In this document: positions 7,622 through 16,439 of the stretch, in pieces | How the letters are laid out: every line of letters begins with the position of its first letter | Numbering within the stretch: the first letter of the stretch is position 1 | Origin: JBBRQP01 sp038226175 | Lineage (GTDB): Bacteria > Cyanobacteriota > Cyanobacteriia > Gloeobacterales > Anthocerotibacteraceae | Length of the DNA: 64,000 bases | Assembly: GCA_038226175.1 (NCBI GenBank) | Contig: JBBRQP010000005.1 | Coordinates: 5,388 to 69,387, forward strand | Direction: 5' to 3' | Position numbers and translations under genes: made by a program | Notes under the pieces: model-generated | What the model was told of the DNA's origin: nothing | The model's input: the letters and a program-made list of their open reading frames with translations, nothing else | Database searches by the model: none

Positions 7622-10453
7622 CTACAGTGAAGTCACTGCCAAAGCCCCACCGATAGCGGAGACAGCAGCCGAGATCACCGCTGTTCCGAGGAGCCACCAA
7701 GAAGCAGTTGCGGCTGCTTTACGGGCAGATTCAGCTTGCTCTTGAGCTTGGTGCTTGAGTTCTTCGAGACGACGTTGGGTCTCTGTTTGAATTTCCTCAG
7801 CTTTATTAAGTAGCGTATCGCGCACATTCTCCACTTGAGAAACTAAACGATCCGCTTCCTGCTTAGAAATATCTGGGCGTGAACCCACAAGAGCGACTAA
7901 GGTATCGCGGTCGATGTGAGCAAAACGCTCACGCAACGCCTCAACCCCTGCTTGAGAGTCTGTCAACAACATCTGCAAGTCATGCTGGATGCCTTCATAG
8001 TTGAGTTCAGGACGGTTGAGACCATTGAGGTAAGACCGTAGTTGTCCAAAGATGCCATCTAAGATGTCCTGTACTTGCGTTTGCAACTTTTGGACTTGCG
8101 CCGAGAGTTGATCGCGGCTGATCAGCACTTGGTCAACAATGCGGTAAGCTTCATCCTCACTCAGGTCATCGCGTTGACTAAGGAGTGAAGCCAAGGTAGC
8201 GCGGTCAAGATGCCCCAAGCGCTCACTTACTTTTTCCCAGCCACCTTTAGGATCTTGGAGGAGCAAGCTCAGATCACGTTTGATGCCTTCAGGATTGAGA
8301 GCTTCTTTGTTGGTATCGCGCAGGTAGTTTTCTAGATTGACTTGGAAGTCTTGCACTTTTTCTTTACTGCGTTGGGCAAAACGGCGTGGAAATTGGGCAG
8401 CTTTGCGGATCAACTCCTGACCTTGATCGGCTAGGGTATTGACCTGTTCCGGCGTTAAGGTCGGGTCTTGACTGAGCTGTTTGGTCAAGGTCTCACGATC
8501 AAGACTACCGAGTTGTTCAGTCAAGCCCGCGAGTTCGGCTTGCGAATCAGCCAGATTCTTTTCGAGGTCAGCCTTGACCTCTGCCGCGCCACCTTCTGGA
8601 ACTTTGCTATTGGCTTTGCGCAAATATTCCGCAAACTTAGCAGTTAAGTTGTTGTATTGCTCTTTGACTTGCTCGGCAGCTTCACCCACTTGGACTTGGG
8701 TTTGACCCACTACTTGACCGGCTAGGGTCTGCACTTGCGCACTATCCGCTTCTTGGATGACCAAGTCCCGGATGCTAACCAGTTGAGTGGCTAGAGCCGT
8801 GCGCTCTTCAGGGCTAAAGTCTTGCCGTCCGTTAAGCAAATTGAGGAAAAAGTCTTGGTCAAATTTGTTTAAACCCTCGCGCTGTAACTCACTCCCCAAA
8901 CCGACTTTGACTAGCAGAGCTTTGAAGTTTTGATTCAAGCCTTGCAAGGTAAATTCGGCGCGGGCTGTGGTTTGCAAATATTGGATGAGGCGCGGTTCAA
9001 GCTCATTGATACGCTGGTTAATTTCTTTGGTTTTGACGGAAGCTAGGGTTTCGACCCGAACTTGCTCTAGGGCATCAGCAATAGCCGCTAGTTGATCAGC
9101 GGGCAAAGCGCGTTGCGTAAGCAAGGTTACAAAGTCTTCGCGGCTAATGCGCACCAGTGATTGACGAATTGCGGCTGGACTTGCTTCGGGATCATAAAAA
9201 ATTTCGGGCAGGTCACGCGCGATGGTTTGGGGATTGAGTTGCCAGGGGTAGGCATTGAGTAAATAGCTCTCTACATCATTGCGGATCGTGTTGGGCAACA
9301 AAGCCTGGGCTTTGCCAACAGTGCCAGCTAGACGGTCACGCAGCTGTTGGGCTTGTGCCAGAACTTTTTCGGTATCTAGATCCGACAGGTCAGCGCGACC
9401 CAAAATTACCGCTGAGAGGGTTGAGTAACCCAGTTGCAGGGCTTGATCGGTCAAGGAACCCCCCTCTTTAGCGGGCTGTTGCAAGTTTTTGAGGGCGGCT
9501 TCAGCAGTTTCTAATAATTTGCCCGAGCGCAATTGCTCAGGCGCAGCATTTTTGGCAAACTCGACTAACTGAGCGGTTAGGTCAGCAGGTTGTCCATCTT
9601 TGATGGTTTTATTCCACACTGATTCGAGTTGGTCAACTACTTTTTCTAAGTCGTTAGCCTTGAGTTGGCTATAGCGACCCACGAGATTGACAAAGGTATC
9701 GCGACCAATTTTACCAAGGTCAGCGGCAGAGGCATTTTTGAGCTCAGGGTTATTGACCAAGCGCTCAAATTCGCTTTTGAGTGCGCTCAGATCGAGGTCT
9801 GAACTAGGCAATTTGCCCACATACTCAGTAATAGTCTTGCGAATTGCTTCTGGCTCAAAACCACTGGTCAATTCACGTTTGACAGCAGCGGCGGCAGCTT
9901 CGGCGGTATCGACGACTTGGTTACTGACTGCCTTACCACCAAAAGCCAAGGCAGCGGTGCTGATCACAGCTTGAATACCCGCTGTAGCCGAACTCACCAA
10001 GGAGCCAACCAGAGAACCCAAGGTATTGGAGCTAGCCCACAATAATAAGGAGAAGAAAGCTGACCAGATAACTAGTCCTAAGATTGCTCCTAGATCCCAG
10101 CGTCCTGCCAAACTTAATTTTACGGCTAAGAAACTAGCAAAAAATAAAGAAAGACTCACCGTAAACAATGTCCACAAACCCACACCAGCCCCAATCATCT
10201 GGACAGCACCACCCAAACTCGGCTGAGATTTATTAGCGTCAGCAGGTTCTTCGGTCTTGCCTTTGCCAGCTTGACCTAGTAGCGAAATCCCTGCCACAAC
10301 GGACAGATTAGTAAACAAAAATTGAAAGGAGAAGGCTAACAATAGCCCACCGATAATACTTACCAAAAATTGCGGGTTAGCATAGGTCAATGTACTGCCA
10401 GGAGTAGGCGTAACTTGTGCCAAAAGTTGAGCGGAATCCAAGATCTGATGCAT
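7622..10453 (-). CDS. Large membrane protein with tandem helical repeats, function unknown
   Basis: 943 residues. Three hydrophobic segments lie in the first ~175 residues (FLVSIIGGLLLAFSFQFLF; VGLWTLFTVSLSLFFASFLA; LGLVIWSAFFSLLLWAS), with one more at the extreme C-terminus (SWWLLGTAVISAAVSAIGGA). Between them are about six degenerate ~80-90-residue units with no other domain. The last two are clearest: each has a Y-L-R/N-x-L-N start, an [E/D]GI-x-x-DL-x-x-LL segment, a (L/I)DR-x-TL segment and an (E/Q)A-x-R-(I/L)V end. The spacers look like coiled coil. I do not recognise a named family; such anchored repeat proteins occur in cyanobacteria as hypotheticals. No enzyme motif was seen. It is monocistronic, with its own terminator. 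Confidence 0.75.
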   Translation of the reverse strand: MHQILDSAQLLAQVTPTPGSTLTYANPQFLVSIIGGLLLAFSFQFLFTNLSVVAGISLLGQAGKGKTEEPADANKSQPSLGGAVQMIGAGVGLWTLFTVSLSLFFASFLAVKLSLAGRWDLGAILGLVIWSAFFSLLLWASSNTLGSLVGSLVSSATAGIQAVISTAALAFGGKAVSNQVVDTAEAAAAAVKRELTSGFEPEAIRKTITEYVGKLPSSDLDLSALKSEFERLVNNPELKNASAADLGKIGRDTFVNLVGRYSQLKANDLEKVVDQLESVWNKTIKDGQPADLTAQLVEFAKNAAPEQLRSGKLLETAEAALKNLQQPAKEGGSLTDQALQLGYSTLSAVILGRADLSDLDTEKVLAQAQQLRDRLAGTVGKAQALLPNTIRNDVESYLLNAYPWQLNPQTIARDLPEIFYDPEASPAAIRQSLVRISREDFVTLLTQRALPADQLAAIADALEQVRVETLASVKTKEINQRINELEPRLIQYLQTTARAEFTLQGLNQNFKALLVKVGLGSELQREGLNKFDQDFFLNLLNGRQDFSPEERTALATQLVSIRDLVIQEADSAQVQTLAGQVVGQTQVQVGEAAEQVKEQYNNLTAKFAEYLRKANSKVPEGGAAEVKADLEKNLADSQAELAGLTEQLGSLDRETLTKQLSQDPTLTPEQVNTLADQGQELIRKAAQFPRRFAQRSKEKVQDFQVNLENYLRDTNKEALNPEGIKRDLSLLLQDPKGGWEKVSERLGHLDRATLASLLSQRDDLSEDEAYRIVDQVLISRDQLSAQVQKLQTQVQDILDGIFGQLRSYLNGLNRPELNYEGIQHDLQMLLTDSQAGVEALRERFAHIDRDTLVALVGSRPDISKQEADRLVSQVENVRDTLLNKAEEIQTETQRRLEELKHQAQEQAESARKAAATASWWLLGTAVISAAVSAIGGALAVTSL

Positions 10454-10739
10454 GGCCTTATTCCTCGCGTAAATACCCAGACTGAAAATTAATCAGCAGG
10501 GGGGTGGTGTAAGTGTGATGATCCTATACTCTTTATAAATTAACTTTGTGTCCTCTGTCAGAAGAGAGAGTTAACCTCTGATAGCATCGATCCTTAGATT
10601 AAGATGGTTGAGATACACCTAATAGGTAGCCATAGGCTTGGTCTTAAATCTAAATAATCAGTAATTTGATCACCTTATTGATATTTTTAGTTGGCACAAA
10701 ATCTCCAAGTATGGCAACTCAAGTCAATTAAGAAATGCT

Positions 10740-11822
10740 TTACGGCAGTTTGGCTGCAGGCAAAAAGACAGTAAAAATACTACCTTCGCCTAAGGTACTT
10801 TGCAGACTAATCCTACCACCATGAGCCTCGACAATTTGTTTAGCATGATGCAAGCCCAAACCTGTCCCGCCCCGGAAGTGTTTGCCCTGGGTAAATCGAT
10901 TAAATAAATAAGGCTGCTCTTCGGATGCGATGCCACAGCCTGTATCCGTCACAGAAAACTCAATACCACCATCGATGTCTAAGCTTTCTAAGGTAATTTT
11001 ACCCTCAAGGTCAGTAAACTTTAGGGCGTTACCTAATAAATTTTGGATAATACGGCGTAGCTCAATGCGGTCAGCATAAATTGAATTTTTTGGGGCAATA
11101 TTAACGGTAAATTGAATATTTTTGACCTGGGCTAAGGGACTAAATTCGCGCTGAATATCCTGGAATAAGCTTTCCCCATCGATATCTTCATAATGTAATG
11201 TCTTTTTACCGGCTTCGTAGCGGTAGACTTCCAATAAACTATTAGTCATCGTCAATAAATGTTGATTACTATGCTGTAAAGTTGTCAGGGCTTCTTGTAA
11301 ACTAGGTTCTACTTTACCAAGTTCTTCTTGCAAAATCAGGGTCGACATCCGATCCGCTGCCACTAGCGGTGTTCGCAAATCATGGGTCAACCGCGAAACA
11401 AAATCTTCCCGTTGACACGCAATCAGATCGCGTTCGTCCACACTGTGCTTCAGACGCAACAAAGCCCGTACTCGTGCTAAAAGTTCATCTTGATCAATAG
11501 GCTTACGTATAAATTCATCGGCACCTGCATCTAGACCTTCTACGACATTGCCCCTAGTTGAAGCTGTGAGTAAAAGGATAGGAATAAATGGTAAATCAGC
11601 GTAACTTTTAAGGCGGCGGGTGGTCTCAATACCATCCATTTCTGGCATCATCACATCCAATAAAATTAAATGTGGCGGCTCTTGACGCACTTGTTCTAAG
11701 GCTGCTTTTCCACTTGAGGCTATTTCAACAAGATAGCCCTCACTGCTCAGAATTGCTTCAATCAACGCTAGATTATCAGGTAGATCATCCACGACGAGAA
11801 TGCGGTCTGGGAGAGTAGACAT
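10740..11822 (-). CDS. Response regulator-histidine kinase hybrid
   Basis: 360 residues from ATG 11822 (a TTG two codons upstream is less likely). An N-terminal receiver domain (ILVVDDLPDN; phospho-acceptor Asp56 in LILLDVMMPEMDG; Lys in IRKPID) is followed by a HisKA helix (His147 in LTHDLRTPL) and a HATPase_c domain (LLGNALKFTD; DTGCGI; GGTGLGLHHAK). It has no membrane segment, so the protein is cytoplasmic. The receiver-first order suggests that phosphorylation by another kinase controls the catalytic part. No partner gene is adjacent. The 286-bp gap separating it from the repeat-protein gene holds no recognisable element. Confidence 0.9.
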   Translation of the reverse strand: MSTLPDRILVVDDLPDNLALIEAILSSEGYLVEIASSGKAALEQVRQEPPHLILLDVMMPEMDGIETTRRLKSYADLPFIPILLLTASTRGNVVEGLDAGADEFIRKPIDQDELLARVRALLRLKHSVDERDLIACQREDFVSRLTHDLRTPLVAADRMSTLILQEELGKVEPSLQEALTTLQHSNQHLLTMTNSLLEVYRYEAGKKTLHYEDIDGESLFQDIQREFSPLAQVKNIQFTVNIAPKNSIYADRIELRRIIQNLLGNALKFTDLEGKITLESLDIDGGIEFSVTDTGCGIASEEQPYLFNRFTQGKHFRGGTGLGLHHAKQIVEAHGGRISLQSTLGEGSIFTVFLPAAKLP

Positions 11823-12032
11823 CGACAATAGACTGTGTGGGGTGTGCTAGAAATTATGACATGCTTAAATTTTATAAATCTCTACCTTAAGAAAGATAAA
11901 ACATTAGTGTAACTGCGCTCTAGCTAGCCTATGGGTCTTTGGGGATCAACAAAAAGTTATTCTCTTTTGCGGCATGCTTGAAGAGTCGCTATCAGATATG
12001 ATCTAGAGGGAAGTTACCCAAAACTGATGTTA

Positions 12033-12488
12033 TCAGACCTTGCTGCAAACTGCGACAATTTGCTCACGCCGTGAAGGCGGTAACTGGCGTAACCAGTCAC
12101 TAACCTGGATACTGATGAAATTGATTAAAGCTTTTTCGCGATTACACTGCGGGCAACCGGCTACCGAACGCATCGGCTCTGGCAAAAGTTCTGGTTTAGT
12201 CAGGGCAACGGCACTAGTCTGGGTACGGGAACTGCGTTCCGTCACATTTTCCAATACGGCTTTGGTGCCCTTATTACATAGCGGAGCCAAACGATAGGTC
12301 ATCGGGACTTTCAGGATTTTGGGCGCATCCTTAATAAAGGGTAGAGACTTAGCCAAAAGCTGGGCTTTTTGATCCACAGCCGTGCCAGACACACTGCTCA
12401 TAGTCGTAGCTGCCTTCATCGCTTCTTGGGCAAAAACGACGGTGGCACACAACATACCGGACAACAAGAGGGTTAGAGCCTTTTTCAT
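12033..12488 (-). CDS. Small exported protein with a CxxC motif, unknown
   Basis: ATG 12488 begins a standard signal peptide (MKKALTLLLSGMLCATVVFA, cleavage likely after VFA). The mature part of about 130 residues has no recognised domain. It carries AGCPQCNRE, a possible disulfide or metal-binding CxxC, another cysteine in APLCNKG, and a last one near the end (VAVCSKV). It is divergent from moaA with about 107 bp between the starts. Function unknown. Confidence 0.6.
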   Translation of the reverse strand: MKKALTLLLSGMLCATVVFAQEAMKAATTMSSVSGTAVDQKAQLLAKSLPFIKDAPKILKVPMTYRLAPLCNKGTKAVLENVTERSSRTQTSAVALTKPELLPEPMRSVAGCPQCNREKALINFISIQVSDWLRQLPPSRREQIVAVCSKV

Positions 12489-12595
12489 GGTCAACAATCA
12501 GTTAGCGATAGGCATTACAATAGCACTATGCGGGTACTTTGGGTTTTACAAAATCTTTCTTTTTTGGTTGCCATGCAAACCAAGGAGCTAACCCC

Positions 12596-13570
12596 ATGAA
12601 TACTGTCAATTATTTGCGCATTAGCCTGATTGATCGGTGTAATTTTCGGTGTAGCTACTGTATGCCCACAGATTCAGAGCTAACTTATTTAAACAACCAA
12701 GAACTCTTGACCAATGCCGAACTCCTTACATTGATCCGTGAGGTTTTTGTACCCTTGGGTCTTGATCGTTTTCGTTTGACTGGTGGCGAACCCCTACTCA
12801 GACGCGGACTCGTCGATTTGGTTGGGCAATTGGTGAACTCGGCGGGCGTAAAAGACGTATCGCTGACGACTAACGCCTATCTATTAGAAACGATGGCAGT
12901 GGATCTGTACCAAGCGGGTTTGCGGCGCATCAATATCAGCTTAGATGCCTTAGACGCTGATATTTTTCGACAAATTACGGGGCGTGACCATTGGCAAAAG
13001 GTTTGGCGCGGTATTGAGAGTGCCCATCGGGTAGGCTTTGATCCGCTCAAGCTTAATGTAGTAGTTTTACCGGGCATCAATGAAGCACAGGTTCCAGCGC
13101 TAGCAGCCTTGACCCTAGAAAGAGCATGGCATGTGCGCTTCATCGAATTTATGCCGATTGGTAATACGAGTTATTTTGATGAAAAAGGGTGGGTCAACTC
13201 AGAAACATTACGTGAACGATTGCGCCAAGAGTTCGGTTTAGTTCCCGCTCAATGTTATGGCAACGGCCCAGCAGAAGTCTGGCAATTGCCCGGAGCCAAA
13301 GGCACAATCGGCTTTATCTCCCAGATGTCAGAGTGTTTTTGTGACCGTTGTAATCGCTTGCGACTCTCCGCTGATGGCTGGCTACGACCGTGCTTGCTCA
13401 ATGAAACAGGGCAGCTCGATCTCAAAACTGCTTTGCGTGAGGGTAAATCGCCTGCACTTTTACAACAACAGGTGGCGGAACTACTCCAACTAAAAGCTGA
13501 TATTCATTTTAAAGACCGTGACCGAGGTCAGACGACTTACAGCCGAACCATGTCTCAGATCGGTGGTTAA
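12596..13570 (+). CDS. moaA: GTP 3',8-cyclase MoaA (molybdenum cofactor synthesis)
   Basis: Radical SAM enzyme for the first step of molybdopterin synthesis from GTP. ATG 12596 follows AAGGAGCT and gives 324 residues; a longer frame from 12539 lacks homology. The N-terminal [4Fe-4S] site is CNFRCSYC (Cys15, 19, 22). The GGEP loop reads LTGGEPLLR, and the C-terminal cluster is CFCDRC with a later Cys in LRPC. The chain ends in a Gly-Gly pair, as in active MoaA. It supports the NarB nitrate reductase encoded 10 kb away. Confidence 0.96.
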   Translation: MNTVNYLRISLIDRCNFRCSYCMPTDSELTYLNNQELLTNAELLTLIREVFVPLGLDRFRLTGGEPLLRRGLVDLVGQLVNSAGVKDVSLTTNAYLLETMAVDLYQAGLRRINISLDALDADIFRQITGRDHWQKVWRGIESAHRVGFDPLKLNVVVLPGINEAQVPALAALTLERAWHVRFIEFMPIGNTSYFDEKGWVNSETLRERLRQEFGLVPAQCYGNGPAEVWQLPGAKGTIGFISQMSECFCDRCNRLRLSADGWLRPCLLNETGQLDLKTALREGKSPALLQQQVAELLQLKADIHFKDRDRGQTTYSRTMSQIGG

Positions 13571-13597
13571 CACTCTCCCTAACCAACGCGTTAGCTA

Positions 13598-13617
13598 GCA
13601 ACATCAGCGTGTTGCTG
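13598..13617. terminator. Hairpin between convergent moaA and tocopherol cyclase genes
   Basis: AGCAACA, a TCAGCG loop, TGTTGCT: a 7-bp stem in the short space between two convergent stops. No T-run follows it directly, so a terminator role is only likely. Confidence 0.4.
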
Positions 13618-13658
13618 TGCAGTAACAGCTGTACTGTGGCTACTTAAGCTAAAAAAGT

Positions 13659-14747
13659 TTATGTCCCACACTGTCCCGCCCAACTTCCCTGCCATTCATC
13701 CCCACCGACTTCTACAGCCGCCAAGTCAGAGTGAGCTTGTAGACATAGCTTGGCCTGTGAGCCACGTCCTCGGTAGAGGCGCAAATTTATACTGCCTACC
13801 AAACTATGACGGCTAATTGGATGTAAGGTATCCGTGAGTGAAGGACCAAGTAAAGTGTGTAACTCAGCTGTGGCAACCTCAGCTGTAATTAAAATTTCAT
13901 ACCCATTGGCTGCCCCCCAAAGCTGCCAAGTTGTCTGTGTAGCCGTATAGGTTACCCAGCGCACCCGTCCTGTCTCCGGGCGAAAATCATAAAATCGTCC
14001 TTGATAGTGCAAACCAATCATCGCCGCCTCATCAGCCCAACTCAGCAATTTGCGTAGACCACCCCCACTAGTCAGCGTCAAATTTGGATCTGCTGCACCC
14101 TGACTTATGGTAAAACTATTGCACTGTAGCCAAAACCAAATCGATGGGTAGCCTAATCCCCAGTTTTTTTCGATATAGACCGGAGCTTGCGTAAATTGAT
14201 AGCACTTTTCTTGCCATGCAAACCATCCCGTCGCCCAGCCATGCGCCATACAAATCTGCCAGCCCACTTCATAGACCGGCAAATAAGATAAGAGTCCCAT
14301 AGTTGCTTGGTCTCGTCCCCAGCCTGTGATCGGCGTAATCTGATAATCCCAACTTGCAGTCTGTCCGTCAGTAGTACAGATACGGCCTTGATTAACGGTT
14401 GCACTAGCTTGATAGCCTGTCGTCAGGTGCTCCCAAAACTTCTCCGAATCTAGTTCGCCTAGTGGCTGCGTCCCCTGCACTTGCCCAAAAGCTAAACGCT
14501 CCCGCGCCGCCCAAAAACTGCTCACCTGCGGTAAAGTCTCCACTAATAGCCCAGCCCGTCCCAAAACTTGGATCCCACCTTGACTAAACGGTGAACCACC
14601 TTGAGGGTCTTCGATACTGTAGATCGTCACAAAGGACTCGGCTATCGTCGGTAAACTCAAGCGGTAGTACCAACCTTCAAAAAAGCGTTGGCGACCGCGT
14701 GGCCCATGATAGCCCTGATGGGATTGTGCAATGCCATTGATCTTCAT
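13659..14747 (-). CDS. Tocopherol cyclase
   Basis: 362 residues, matching plant VTE1 and the cyanobacterial counterpart in length and hallmark segments: QGYHGPRGRQRFFEGWYYRL at the start, a TIYSIEDPQGG segment, and Y-I-E-K-N-W-G-L-G-Y-P in the middle. The enzyme closes the chromanol ring of tocopherols (vitamin E), lipid antioxidants of the photosynthetic membranes. The other pathway genes are not in the window, although chlP at 43.9 kb supplies phytyl groups. It starts with ATG at 14747, divergent from the sulfotransferase gene. Confidence 0.9.
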   Translation of the reverse strand: MKINGIAQSHQGYHGPRGRQRFFEGWYYRLSLPTIAESFVTIYSIEDPQGGSPFSQGGIQVLGRAGLLVETLPQVSSFWAARERLAFGQVQGTQPLGELDSEKFWEHLTTGYQASATVNQGRICTTDGQTASWDYQITPITGWGRDQATMGLLSYLPVYEVGWQICMAHGWATGWFAWQEKCYQFTQAPVYIEKNWGLGYPSIWFWLQCNSFTISQGAADPNLTLTSGGGLRKLLSWADEAAMIGLHYQGRFYDFRPETGRVRWVTYTATQTTWQLWGAANGYEILITAEVATAELHTLLGPSLTDTLHPISRHSLVGSINLRLYRGRGSQAKLCLQAHSDLAAVEVGGDEWQGSWAGQCGT

Positions 14748-14795
14748 AGTTTCGATAGTAAACGATAAGATAAAAAGACATTGGCGGAGAGCATC

Positions 14796-15707
14796 ATGTC
14801 TGAGTTTCCAGCACCGATTTTTATCTTAGCCTCGCCTCGCTCTTTTACTTCTTTGATTTCGACCATGCTCGGTCAACATCCCCAAGCCTATGGGGTACCA
14901 GAGCTAAATTTATTTGTGACCGAGACTATGGATCAACAGCTACAGCGTATGAAAGGGCTAAAACAATTTATGATGCATGGCCTCCTGCGTACAGTTGGTC
15001 AACTTTATGGCGGTGAACAGACTGTTAATACGATGGATATGGCAAATCGCTGGGTCGGGCGTTATCGCGAATCAACCAATGCCGAAGTCTACTACGAACT
15101 TTGTCGTAAAGTCGCACCACTTCGGATTGTAGATAAAAGCCCGGTTTATGCCTCTAAGCCAGAAATCTTACGCCGACTTTATAAAGCATTTCCCGAGGCT
15201 CATTTTCTTTATCTCGTCCGTCACCCGCGTACCCAAGGCCAATCGGTCATGAAAATTAAGGGCGGAGCGATTGTGACGGCACTCTCTGGAGCCATTGACC
15301 GCTCGACCAACCCACCGACCGTAGACCCTCAAATTGCCTGGCATAAGATGCAGTGGGATATTTTGGAGTTTCTCAGTGAGGTGCCCCGTGAGCGTCAGAT
15401 GCATCTGCATGGTGAAGATATTCTCAATGACCCTGATATCTATTTCGAGAAAATTTGTCGTTGGTTGGGCTTTGCCTGGGATGATGAAATCCTCGAAGCT
15501 ATCCTGCGTCCAGAAGATTCACCCTATGCATCGCCAGGTCCTTTTGGTGCCCACCTGGGTAATGACCCTAATTTCTTAAAATCACCAGAGTATCGCTATC
15601 GGGGTATCGAACCGAGTAGTCTGATTGGAGCCTTGCCTTGGCGTAAGGATGGTAAAGGCTTTACCGCAGACGTAGTCGAACTAGCTCAAGCCATTGGATA
15701 TAGCTGA
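14796..15707 (+). CDS. PAPS-dependent sulfotransferase family protein
   Basis: 303 residues from ATG 14796, preceded by GGCGGAGA; the frame is open five codons further up. The N-terminal ILASPRSFTSLISTML is the 5'-phosphosulfate loop, and LVRHPRTQGQSVMKI with RIVDKSP provides the 3'-phosphate site. The acceptor is unknown. Related cyanobacterial proteins act on lipids, polysaccharides or natural products, but no pathway genes are adjacent, so no substrate is proposed. Confidence 0.8.
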   Translation: MSEFPAPIFILASPRSFTSLISTMLGQHPQAYGVPELNLFVTETMDQQLQRMKGLKQFMMHGLLRTVGQLYGGEQTVNTMDMANRWVGRYRESTNAEVYYELCRKVAPLRIVDKSPVYASKPEILRRLYKAFPEAHFLYLVRHPRTQGQSVMKIKGGAIVTALSGAIDRSTNPPTVDPQIAWHKMQWDILEFLSEVPRERQMHLHGEDILNDPDIYFEKICRWLGFAWDDEILEAILRPEDSPYASPGPFGAHLGNDPNFLKSPEYRYRGIEPSSLIGALPWRKDGKGFTADVVELAQAIGYS

Positions 15708-15767
15708 GTTTGCATGAAAGTGTAACAGTTTATCGCTATACTGGCTTAGAACTTGCTCTAGCCTAAA

Positions 15768-16436
15768 ATGGATAATCTTTCTGCTTTAGAAATTTTTAGT
15801 AAGATCAGTCCTGCATCCTTAGCTCTAGTCACCCGGACGATGACCCAACGCAGCTACAAAGCCGGGGTCACGGTACTTTTTCAGGATGACTGGGGACAAG
15901 CCGTTTATTTTATCCTTGAGGGCTGGGTCAAAATTAGGCTTTTTCAACGTGATGGGACAGAAATTACTTTGAATATTTTAGGTGCTGAAGAGATTGTCGG
16001 AGAAATGGCGGCCTTAGATCAATCGCCACGTTCGACCGATGTGATCGCCCTAACAGCGCTGCGTTTAGGGATTTTGCCCCGTGATACTTTTCTGACTCTG
16101 GTCAGTCGAGAACCGTTGTTTAATCAAGACTTACTAATTTTGATGGCTAATCGTTTGCGTCAAGCTAACCGACGGCTAATGTTTAGAGATGCGAGCAGTG
16201 AAAAACGTTTGATTGATATCTTATTATTTATTGCGGAAGGGCAAGGGCGCACCAGTCGTGAGGGTGTGATGATCCCAGCTTTTCCACACCGCGAATTGGC
16301 TGCACTTAGTGGTCTTGCCCGTGAAACCGTAAGCCGGAGCCTAGCTGAGTTGCAAAGACAGGGCTTAGTCGAAAAAGTAGATATGATGCTACGTCTACCG
16401 AGCTTGGATCGTCTCAGAGATATGTTGGGTGACTAA
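15768..16436 (+). CDS. Crp/Fnr-family transcription regulator
   Basis: 222 residues: a cyclic-nucleotide-binding-type beta barrel (about residues 10-125, with AVYFILEGWVKIRL and GAEEIVGEMAALD), a long dimer helix (MANRLRQANRRLM), then a winged helix with recognition segment HRELAALSGLARETVSRSLAEL. The effector pocket lacks the R-S of cAMP-binding Crp in an obvious form, and there are no Fnr cysteine ligands. It is not NtcA: the recognition helix differs. Its stop lies 3 bp from the convergent ubiB-like gene. Confidence 0.87.
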   Translation: MDNLSALEIFSKISPASLALVTRTMTQRSYKAGVTVLFQDDWGQAVYFILEGWVKIRLFQRDGTEITLNILGAEEIVGEMAALDQSPRSTDVIALTALRLGILPRDTFLTLVSREPLFNQDLLILMANRLRQANRRLMFRDASSEKRLIDILLFIAEGQGRTSREGVMIPAFPHRELAALSGLARETVSRSLAELQRQGLVEKVDMMLRLPSLDRLRDMLGD

Positions 16437-16439
16437 CCT

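Noticed and set aside
12534..12549. A GTA...TAC pair upstream of moaA that looks like an NtcA site
   Set aside because: The spacer is 10 bases, not 8, so it does not fit the NtcA consensus.
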